This document shows positions 19,127-25,463 of a DNA stretch of 25,463 nucleotides, piece by piece. The translations under genes were made by a program, and so were the position numbers. How positions within the stretch are numbered: the first letter of the stretch is position 1; every line of letters starts with the position of its first letter. Under the pieces are notes generated by a model. That model was not told where the DNA came from and searched no databases. It worked only from the letters and a program-made list of their open reading frames with translations. Source of the DNA: Moorella sp. UBA4076 (GTDB lineage Bacteria; Bacillota; DSM-521; Neomoorellales; Neomoorellaceae). The DNA lies in contig DFYS01000170.1 of assembly GCA_002383405.1 (NCBI GenBank), forward strand, positions 6,393-31,855, written 5' to 3'.

Positions 19127-19537
19127 ATGACGGATAACCTGACACCCCAACAGCGAAAATACTGTATGTCCCGCATCAAAGGGAAAGACACGGGACTTGA
19201 GAAACGTGTGCGTTCCGAACTCCATAGACGTGGGCTTCGGTTCCGCAAACACGTTAAAGAACTTCCGGGCAAGCCGGATATCGTCTTCGGCAAGGCCAAA
19301 GTTGCGGTCTTTGTAGACGGTGACTTCTGGCATGGTTACGATTTCTCGTCCTGGGAGAACAAGGTTTCTGACTTTTGGAAGGGAAAGATTTCCAAGAACC
19401 GCGAGCGTGATCTGAAAAACCATCAAGAGCTCAGTGAATTGGGATGGACGGTAATCCGATTGTGGCAGCATGAAGTCGAGAAGGACTTTGAGGACTGTAT
19501 CGATAGGATCATTTCCGCCGTCCGCGGGGTCTGGTAA
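19127..19537 (+). CDS. vsr: Vsr-family endonuclease, zinc ligands absent
   Basis: A 136-aa very-short-patch-repair-type endonuclease: MSRIKGKDTGLEKRVRSELH, GLRFRKH, LPGKPDIVF with Asp51, VDGDFWHGYD with His69, FWKGKISKNRERD, and GWTVIRLWQHEV. In E. coli Vsr, Asp51 and His69 are catalytic, and Cys66, His71, Cys73 and Cys117 bind zinc. With the same numbering this protein has Asp66, Tyr71 and Phe73, and no Cys near 117, so the structural zinc site is gone. It should nick DNA at a T:G mismatch or a related lesion, possibly at deaminated sites of the adjacent C5 methyltransferase. AAGG lies 8 nt before the ATG at 19127. A GTG at 19097 inside the helicase gene would add ten unconserved residues. 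Confidence 0.92.
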   Translation: MTDNLTPQQRKYCMSRIKGKDTGLEKRVRSELHRRGLRFRKHVKELPGKPDIVFGKAKVAVFVDGDFWHGYDFSSWENKVSDFWKGKISKNRERDLKNHQELSELGWTVIRLWQHEVEKDFEDCIDRIISAVRGVW

Positions 19538-19718
19538 TACTTATGCACAACTTGCCATTGGCTATGAAAAGCTATCCGATGATGAGCGGCGGGCGCGGGT
19601 CAAAAGCGACTATGAAGCTTTTCTGTCGACCCGAGCTAAGATCCTGACAGAAGCAGCCCGGCTTGCCTGCGAAGGTAAAGCGTTGGATTTAAGAAAAATT
19701 TTCAATGACTGGAAGTGA
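19538..19718 (+). pseudogene. C-terminal gene fragment after the cassette
   Basis: Directly after the vsr stop the frame TYAQLAIGYEKLSDDERRAR, then VKSDYEAFLSTRAKILTEAA and RLACEGKALDLRKIFNDWK, ends at TGA 19716-19718. It looks coding (charged amphipathic helices) but no start codon with a ribosome binding site exists; upstream the frame runs through vsr. It resembles the tail of larger defence proteins such as DUF262/HNH types, which I cannot confirm. It is best read as the right-hand scar of the insertion, left from a gene cut away when the cassette arrived. Between 19719 and 19804 I see only the brxHII leader. Confidence 0.4.
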
Positions 19719-19804
19719 AGCTGGCAATAGTCACAGAATGTTAGATCGGTTAGGGATATTACCAGCGGCGTATTGATGATACCAGAAAGCTGGAGGAACT
19801 TTTC

Positions 19805-22645
19805 TTGATCCACAGACACGGAGAATGGGTGTGGCTGCAAAATAGAGGCGAGGCTGGCAAGATCATTGAGGTGGAGAGCCTCTGGGATGAGGTTTTCTGC
19901 CGCGTCTGGCTGCCCGGCAGTGATTCCGTGGTCCGCGTCCCGGCTTCCAGGCTCAAGCCTTTGGAGAGCGCCGGTACCGGCTCGCCATACGATATTGCCT
20001 ACGTGGCTGCCGCGGCACGGGTGGCCGAGGCACTGGCCCAGGACGTTTTGCTCGCGCCCATAGAGTCCTCCGTCATTCCGCTGCCGCACCAGATCCGGGC
20101 CCTGTCCCGCGCCATCTCTAATGACCGGGTGCGTTACCTCCTGGCGGATGAAGTGGGCCTGGGTAAGACCATTGAGGCCGGGCTGATCATGCGGGAGCTT
20201 AAGCTGCGGGGGCTGGTGAAACGGACACTGGTGATCGCCCCGAAGGGACTGGTGAGCCAGTGGGTGGCAGAAATGCGAACCCACTTCAATGAACTTTTTC
20301 AACTCATCCTGCCAGACGACATCAAGACGCTGAGCCGCCTTTCGGTGGTCACGAGTCCCGAGCTGCGAGCCCCGGGTCCGGAAAATTCGCAACCCGGGAC
20401 CCGCAACCCGTGGACGATGTTCTCCCAGGTGGTCGTACCAATGGACGCGGTCAAGCCCCTGGACAAGCGCCGTGGCTGGAGTGCGGCCCAGGTGGGCGAG
20501 TACAACCGCGAGCGGTTCGAGGACCTGATCTCCGCAGGCTGGGACCTGGTCGTCGTGGACGAAGCGCACCGCCTGGGCGGGAGCACTGACCAGGTAGCCC
20601 GTTTCAAGCTGGGCCAGGGCTTGGCCGAAGCAGCACCGTATCTCCTGCTTCTTTCGGCCACTCCCCACCAGGGTAAGACCGACGCCTTTTACCGCTTGGT
20701 ATCCCTTCTTGATGCCCAGGCATTTCCGGACATCAATAGCGTTACGCGGGAGCGGGTCCAGCCGTATGTCATTCGGACTGAGAAACGCCGCGCTATCGAC
20801 GCTGAAGGAAAACCGCTGTTCAAGCCCCGGCGCACCCAGCTTGTTCCGGTTGCCTGGGAGGAGCGTCATCGTGATCAGCAACTTCTTTATGAGGCTGTTA
20901 CGGAGTATGTTCGTGAAAGATACAACCAGGCTATGCGGGAGAAGCGAAACTATATCGGCTTCCTGATGATCTTGATGCAGCGCCTGGTGGTGTCCAGCAC
21001 GAGGGCCATCCGCACGACGCTGGAAAAGCGGCTGGAAGCGCTTGTCGTCCCCCGGGAACAATTAACCCTTTTTTCCTTTTCCGAAGAGGAATGGGCCGAA
21101 CTGGACGGCCAGGAGCAGCTGGAAACGCTGCTATATACCCGCCTCAAAGCTCTCAAGAATGAGCGCGCTGAGGTGAAAATGCTTTTGGAATCTGCGGCCA
21201 GGTGCGAACAGACCGGACCCGACGCCAAGGCTGAAGCTCTACTTGATTGGATATACCGCCTTCAGGCTGAGGAAGGTAACCCGGACCTAAAGGTGCTGGT
21301 GTTCACCGAGTTCGTGCCCACGCAGGAGATGCTGCGGCAGTTCCTCAGTGAGCGAGGGTTCGCGGTAGCCTGTCTTAATGGCTCCATGGATCTGGAGGAG
21401 CGGAAACGGGTGCAGGAAGCGTTTGCCCGCGAGGCGCGCATCCTCATTTCCACGGACGCTGGCGGGGAAGGCTTAAACCTCCAGTTCTGCCATGTGGTAA
21501 TCAACTATGATATTCCCTGGAACCCGATGCGGCTCGAGCAGCGGATCGGCCGGGTGGACCGCATCGGCCAGACGCATACGGTACGCGCGGTCAACTTCGT
21601 ATTTGAGCATTCTGTTGAACACCGGGTGCGGGAGGTCCTGGAGCAGAAGCTGGCGGTCATTTTCGAGGAGTTTGGCATCGACAAGACCGGTGATGTTCTT
21701 GATTCGGCTGAGGCTAGTCCCATGTTCGATGAACTGTATGTGGAGGCAATTCTCAACCCCGATAAGGTCGAGGAAACTGTAGACAGCGTGGTGATACAGC
21801 TTCGGGAACAGGTAAAAAATGCCCGTGAGACCGCATCGGTACTGGGAACGTCGGCAGATCTTGACCCGGTGGAAGCCCAACGGCTTCTTACCCATCCCTT
21901 ACCTCATTGGGTAGAGCGCATGACCGTAAGCTACCTGAAGGCTCATGGCGGCAGGGCCGAAAGGAAAGACCGGAGCTGGGACCTTACCTGGCCTGACGGC
22001 GAAACTTACCCGGGCGTGGTTTTCACGGGTAAAGAGGCCGAAGAAATTCCAGCCGCCCGCCATCTTACCATCGAAGATCCGAAGGTCAGAGGTTTGGCGA
22101 TGCGTCTTCCCCGCTTTGTTCCGGGGCAGCCGGTTCCTGTTGTAATGCTTCCAGGACTCGCCCCAGAAATTCAAGGGGTCTGGTCCCTTTGGCGGATCTC
22201 TCTCGCAACTTCGGTGTGGAACCGCAGGAGCGTCATGCCGCTTTTCCTGGCCGACAGCGGCAAGGTTTACATCGCTACGGCCAGGCACATCTGGGATCAA
22301 TTGATGGTAACTGACCCAAACGTCCGCTCTGTGCTTGACGGCAAATTATCGCAAGATGCCTTTGCGCGACTGCGAGAGGCAGCCGGGGAACACGGGAAGC
22401 CCATTTATGAGGCGCTCATGCAAGAACACCGGGCTCGCATCGCCCGCGAGCGCGAGAAAGCAGAATACGCCTTTGCGGCACGGCGCAAAGCCATCCAAAG
22501 AATCGGCCTGGCGCAGGTCCGTAGTTACCGCCTGAACCTCCTTGCCCGGGAAGAACAAAACTTTCAGGAGCAAATGGAACATAGAGCCCAAGCCTATCCT
22601 GAGATGGTGCCGTTACTAATGATTAGAGTGGAGGATGGCGCATGA
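19805..22645 (+). CDS. brxHII: BREX helicase BrxHII (SNF2/DEAD-like)
   Basis: A 946-aa superfamily 2 SNF2-type helicase. Motif I DEVGLGKT (115-122), motif Ia TLVIAPKGLVSQW, motif II DEAH (252-255), motif III SATPHQG (about 284-290), then the second RecA domain with LVFTEF, STDAGGEGLNLQ and the motif VI block IGRVDRIGQ. The C-terminal third (about 620-946) is the accessory region. The start is TTG: GGAGG at 19792-19796 lies 8 nt upstream, and no ATG in frame precedes it. It fits BrxHII, the helicase of type 3 BREX. Its stop overlaps the pglZ ATG (ATGA), showing coupled translation. A sterically similar DrmD of DISARM is an alternative by domain alone, but BrxF, PglZ and BrxA settle it. Confidence 0.88.
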   Translation: MIHRHGEWVWLQNRGEAGKIIEVESLWDEVFCRVWLPGSDSVVRVPASRLKPLESAGTGSPYDIAYVAAAARVAEALAQDVLLAPIESSVIPLPHQIRALSRAISNDRVRYLLADEVGLGKTIEAGLIMRELKLRGLVKRTLVIAPKGLVSQWVAEMRTHFNELFQLILPDDIKTLSRLSVVTSPELRAPGPENSQPGTRNPWTMFSQVVVPMDAVKPLDKRRGWSAAQVGEYNRERFEDLISAGWDLVVVDEAHRLGGSTDQVARFKLGQGLAEAAPYLLLLSATPHQGKTDAFYRLVSLLDAQAFPDINSVTRERVQPYVIRTEKRRAIDAEGKPLFKPRRTQLVPVAWEERHRDQQLLYEAVTEYVRERYNQAMREKRNYIGFLMILMQRLVVSSTRAIRTTLEKRLEALVVPREQLTLFSFSEEEWAELDGQEQLETLLYTRLKALKNERAEVKMLLESAARCEQTGPDAKAEALLDWIYRLQAEEGNPDLKVLVFTEFVPTQEMLRQFLSERGFAVACLNGSMDLEERKRVQEAFAREARILISTDAGGEGLNLQFCHVVINYDIPWNPMRLEQRIGRVDRIGQTHTVRAVNFVFEHSVEHRVREVLEQKLAVIFEEFGIDKTGDVLDSAEASPMFDELYVEAILNPDKVEETVDSVVIQLREQVKNARETASVLGTSADLDPVEAQRLLTHPLPHWVERMTVSYLKAHGGRAERKDRSWDLTWPDGETYPGVVFTGKEAEEIPAARHLTIEDPKVRGLAMRLPRFVPGQPVPVVMLPGLAPEIQGVWSLWRISLATSVWNRRSVMPLFLADSGKVYIATARHIWDQLMVTDPNVRSVLDGKLSQDAFARLREAAGEHGKPIYEALMQEHRARIAREREKAEYAFAARRKAIQRIGLAQVRSYRLNLLAREEQNFQEQMEHRAQAYPEMVPLLMIRVEDGA

Positions 22646-24654
22646 GCGGCTGGCGCGACGAGATTCTCCAATGCTTTACCCCCGGGGTCATACGGCTCAC
22701 TCTGGTGGCCGACCCGGACGCTCTTCTGCTGGAGGAAAGAATTCTCGAAAGCATTCGGGAGCGGGGCTTTGAGCTGATTACCTTTGAAGATCACGTCGCT
22801 TTCCGCTATGCCTACGAATCGAAGTTTCGCTCCCGCTGGGATCGGGGCGAACAGACGGACCTCGTGGTTATATTGCGAGCCCAGGCCAGCGACTTGAGTT
22901 CTTTGCCTTTTGACCTGCTGCAGGCGGGCCGCAGGCTTTCTTTCAGCCTTGGCGACATATTTCCTGATCTCAGCTACCCCGTGGTAACAGCTTTGGACAG
23001 GGGTGACCTGGATGCCTTGTATGCGGCCCAAAAGCGACACGCGCCTGGACATCTCGGGGACAACGCCACGAAGGAGTTTGTTCTCTGGCACGTCTTCGAA
23101 ATCGCGTCCGAACTCATCAAGCAGCCCTCCGACCTGCTCCGTGTGCTGCTGCGGCGCCATTATCGTAGCCAGCGCATACCGGGTATTCTCGACCAACGCT
23201 TCATCCAACTTCTACGCCAAAACAAGACCTTTGACGACTGGCCGCTGGAAACTCTCGTCCCGGACCGGGAGGCTTTCTTTGCCTTCCTGCAGGAGCGGTG
23301 GCCGGCCTTTCTTGACCACATGGCAGGAAAAAAGGAAAGTGTTGTGCAAGAGGACAAAAAGCCGTACGGTTTTGCCATTGATGGCCCCCTCGCTCTGCCC
23401 TTTGACCACCCTGATATTCGGGTTTACGTGGACAATCTGTTCGTGGAGGGGCTTTTGCACTCCGTATCCCATGAGCATGCGGATACGCTTGCCAGGATCT
23501 GGGTGAGCATAGGTGTCCAAACCGATCAAGCTGAAGCCAAACGCTACCGCTTGAAAAAGCTCATCGAAAATCTTCAGTCCTCCATTCCGGCCGGAGACGC
23601 TAGACACGGGGAGTGGCTCCATTTTGCCCGTGGGTGGGCGGAACTCAAGAAAGTGATGAGCGATAGAGAGCTTCCTGCCGGATGCGAAGAACACGTAACC
23701 CCGCTAACAGAATTGGTCGATAAGCGGTTTTTGTCTTGGGTGGTAAAGCGGTACGCCGGATTGATCAACCTTCCGGCCACTCCGCCCGTGATGCTCCACC
23801 ACGTTCCACGCTTCCTCGCCCGCTCATTACTCAGTCCTCACTACGCATCACCACCAGTCAAGATCGCTCTGCTCGTGGTTGATGGGCTTTCTCTTGACCA
23901 GTGGATGGTTGTTCGAGAGGCGCTGGAAATAAGACGACCCAATCTCCGCTGGCGTGAAAACGCCATCTTTGCCTGGATTCCGTCGCTCACTTCGGTCTCG
24001 CGCCAGGCAGCTTTCGCTGGCAAGCCTCCCCTCTTTTTCCCGAACAGCCTCCAGACCACCAATCAAGAACAGGCCCTATGGACGCGGTTCTGGGCGGATC
24101 AAGGCCTTACGCCACAAGAGGTTGTTTACGCCAGGGGGTTGGGGGACGGCAGCCTGGAGCCTATCGAGGAACTAATCTCCCATCCCAGGACGAGAGTTGC
24201 CGGTCTGGTTGTCGACAAGGTGGACAAAATTATGCATGGCATGGAACTGGGGACCGCCGGCATGCATAATCAAGTCCGCCAGTGGGCGCAGCAACCCTAC
24301 ACGACTGAGCTTTTGGATCTCCTGCTGGGTCGAGGTTTTCATGTTTTCTTGACTTCCGACCACGGTAATATTGAAGCTGAGGGCTGCGGCTGTCCTGCTG
24401 AAGGCGCGGTCGCCGACCTGCGCGGCGAGCGGGTGCGTATCTATTCCGATCAGCTTCTGCGGGACAAGGTCAAGGAGCGCTTTCCTGCAGCTTTAGCATG
24501 GGAACCAGTAGGCTTGCCGGATACCTGCCTTCCTCTCATTGCCCCGCCCCGGCAGGCGTTTGTCCGCGCAGGGGAACGTCTTGTCAGTCACGGCGGTATT
24601 TCCGTCGAGGAGCTTATCGTTCCGTTTGTCCGGATCGAAAGGATGGACGCATGA
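22642..24654 (+). CDS. pglZ: BREX alkaline-phosphatase-fold protein PglZ
   Basis: A 670-aa protein. The N-terminal half (about 1-380) is the helical, PglZ-specific part. From about 405 comes the alkaline-phosphatase/PglZ domain: LLVVDGLSLDQW with metal-ligand Asp414 and putative nucleophile Ser417, TSDHGNIEAEG with Asp573-His574, and VSHGGISVEELIVPF with His650. PglZ is essential in BREX, and some PglZ proteins show metal-dependent phosphodiesterase or nuclease activity. It overlaps brxHII at the 5' end and brxA at the 3' end by 4 nt each, so all three are translated together. No signal peptide, so it is cytoplasmic. Length and order are typical for type 3. Confidence 0.92.
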   Translation: MSGWRDEILQCFTPGVIRLTLVADPDALLLEERILESIRERGFELITFEDHVAFRYAYESKFRSRWDRGEQTDLVVILRAQASDLSSLPFDLLQAGRRLSFSLGDIFPDLSYPVVTALDRGDLDALYAAQKRHAPGHLGDNATKEFVLWHVFEIASELIKQPSDLLRVLLRRHYRSQRIPGILDQRFIQLLRQNKTFDDWPLETLVPDREAFFAFLQERWPAFLDHMAGKKESVVQEDKKPYGFAIDGPLALPFDHPDIRVYVDNLFVEGLLHSVSHEHADTLARIWVSIGVQTDQAEAKRYRLKKLIENLQSSIPAGDARHGEWLHFARGWAELKKVMSDRELPAGCEEHVTPLTELVDKRFLSWVVKRYAGLINLPATPPVMLHHVPRFLARSLLSPHYASPPVKIALLVVDGLSLDQWMVVREALEIRRPNLRWRENAIFAWIPSLTSVSRQAAFAGKPPLFFPNSLQTTNQEQALWTRFWADQGLTPQEVVYARGLGDGSLEPIEELISHPRTRVAGLVVDKVDKIMHGMELGTAGMHNQVRQWAQQPYTTELLDLLLGRGFHVFLTSDHGNIEAEGCGCPAEGAVADLRGERVRIYSDQLLRDKVKERFPAALAWEPVGLPDTCLPLIAPPRQAFVRAGERLVSHGGISVEELIVPFVRIERMDA

Positions 24655-25415
24655 ACAGCCGCTTAAATCAAATTGGTTTCAGTCAGCGAGTTCGCCTGGA
24701 GTGGCTGGAAGTGACCGCGAACCTCGTCCTGGCGGGCAATGATAAATCGGCTATCAATGATGCTTTACAGGAACTCCTAAAGGATAAGGTGTCTATTGGT
24801 GGCCAGGCCGAGCGCGGTAACCGCGAGAAGATTATCACGATCCTGATGAGGGTTTGGCTCAATGTCCCTCATGAACTCGAGGCCCTACGCGTTGACGGTC
24901 TGGAACTGCTAAAGCGTGTTCCTCGCGCAGACCGCTTAGCGGTTCACTGGGGAATGGTCATGGCTGTCTACCCGTTCTGGGCGTCAGTGGCAAGCCACGT
25001 GGGTCGCTTCCTGAAACTCCAAGGTTCCGCGACCGCGGTACACATTCAACGCCGGCTACGGGAGCAGTACGGTGAACGGGAGACGGTAGCCCGTGCGACC
25101 CGTCGCGTGCTGCGCTCTTTTATTGATTGGGGCGTGCTCAGCGAAACAGGTACAAAAGGAGTTTACAGCCAGGGGCTATATATTTCTGTTGCGGATCCCG
25201 CAATTGCATCGTGGTTGATTGAAGCTTCTTTACATACTCGCACTAATGGATGTGCACCACTGAAGGATTTGGTCGAGAGTACAGGCCTGTTTCCGTTTCA
25301 CATCAAGCATTTGGCCGCCGAGAGCCTGCTGGCGGCGTCTCCTCGCCTTGACCTTTTACGCCACGGCCTGGACGACGAGTTGGTGATGCTGCGCATGGAG
25401 GACAAACACAGGTAA
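24651..25415 (+). CDS. brxA: BREX protein BrxA (DUF1819-like)
   Basis: A 254-aa protein from the ATG at 24651, which overlaps the pglZ stop as ATGA; a longer frame from 24498 lies wholly inside pglZ and adds no family sequence. It is helical with winged-helix character: LAVHWGMVMAVYPFWASVAS, then VHIQRRLREQYGERETVARA and RRVLRSFIDWGVL, matching the layout of BrxA, a small DNA-binding component (NusB-like N-terminal half followed by a DNA-binding part). In type 3 BREX, brxA is the last gene, as here. Only 48 bases follow in the window, with no gene visible and a short G/C-rich inverted stretch near 25436-25450. Confidence 0.78.
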   Translation: MNSRLNQIGFSQRVRLEWLEVTANLVLAGNDKSAINDALQELLKDKVSIGGQAERGNREKIITILMRVWLNVPHELEALRVDGLELLKRVPRADRLAVHWGMVMAVYPFWASVASHVGRFLKLQGSATAVHIQRRLREQYGERETVARATRRVLRSFIDWGVLSETGTKGVYSQGLYISVADPAIASWLIEASLHTRTNGCAPLKDLVESTGLFPFHIKHLAAESLLAASPRLDLLRHGLDDELVMLRMEDKHR

Positions 25416-25463
25416 TGCATCTTGTGCTGAACCAATGGGGGCTCCGCCCACAACCCAATCTTG

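Noticed and set aside
19610..21061. 483-aa frame on the minus strand
   Set aside because: It is antisense to the brxHII helicase, whose motifs are unmistakable, and reads as the GC-rich shadow of that gene (His/Gln/Gly-rich, no motif).
11102..22645. DISARM system (methyltransferases plus SNF2 helicase)
   Set aside because: A DrmA helicase, DrmB and DrmC phospholipase-like protein are absent, while BrxF, BrxC, PglZ and BrxA are present, so BREX type 3 fits.
24498..24650. 51-residue N-terminal extension of BrxA
   Set aside because: Contained entirely in the pglZ frame; the ATGA overlap at 24651 is the normal coupled start.

Overview
The window looks like chromosomal DNA of a Gram-positive thermophilic clostridium. 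Moorella or a close relative is my best guess. The basis is moderate GC content, strong AGGAGG-type ribosome binding sites, a mix of ATG and TTG starts, and the gene mix. This assignment is inference; there is no rRNA or other phylogenetic marker to fix it.

Layout. (1) 1-4.6 kb is ordinary flank. It holds a holin-like membrane protein on the minus strand, a repeat-bearing spacer with the relic 3' end of an EamA transporter, a three-part flavoprotein/SCP2/membrane fusion, a nitroreductase, and a hicA-hicB toxin-antitoxin pair whose hicA overlaps the nitroreductase stop. (2) 4.7-6.3 kb is an XRE/ImmA-IrrE regulator-protease overlapping a PIN-domain protein, behind a good promoter enclosed by an inverted repeat. 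(3) 6.3-6.84 kb is a decayed zone of small gene fragments, including an AbrB-like antitoxin domain without a normal start. (4) 6.84-25.4 kb is a BREX defence locus in type 3 gene order: brxF, brxC, pglX(I), [insert], brxHII, pglZ, brxA.

The main observation is the insert of about 5.9 kb between pglX and brxHII, two genes that are normally neighbours in type 3 BREX. It carries a 143-aa protein of unknown function and a 5'-truncated second copy of the pglX 3' end (the last 90 codons are colinear with pglX and about 83% identical in protein). After these comes a compact three-gene cassette: a C5-cytosine methyltransferase, a UvrD-type helicase fused to a Cas4/AddB-like iron-sulfur nuclease, and a Vsr-family endonuclease that keeps the catalytic Asp/His but lacks all four zinc ligands known from E. 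coli Vsr. A small gene scar follows the cassette, then brxHII.

How it may work together. BREX uses PglX for adenine methylation of self DNA. BrxC, BrxF, BrxHII, PglZ and BrxA supply ATPase, helicase, phosphatase-fold and DNA-binding functions that block phage replication. The inserted cassette has its own modification enzyme plus two nucleases, so it could act as an independent modification-dependent defence or repair unit nested inside BREX. The XRE/ImmA-PIN pair and hicAB upstream make the region a layered defence island. That functional reading is inference; the domain calls rest on visible motifs.
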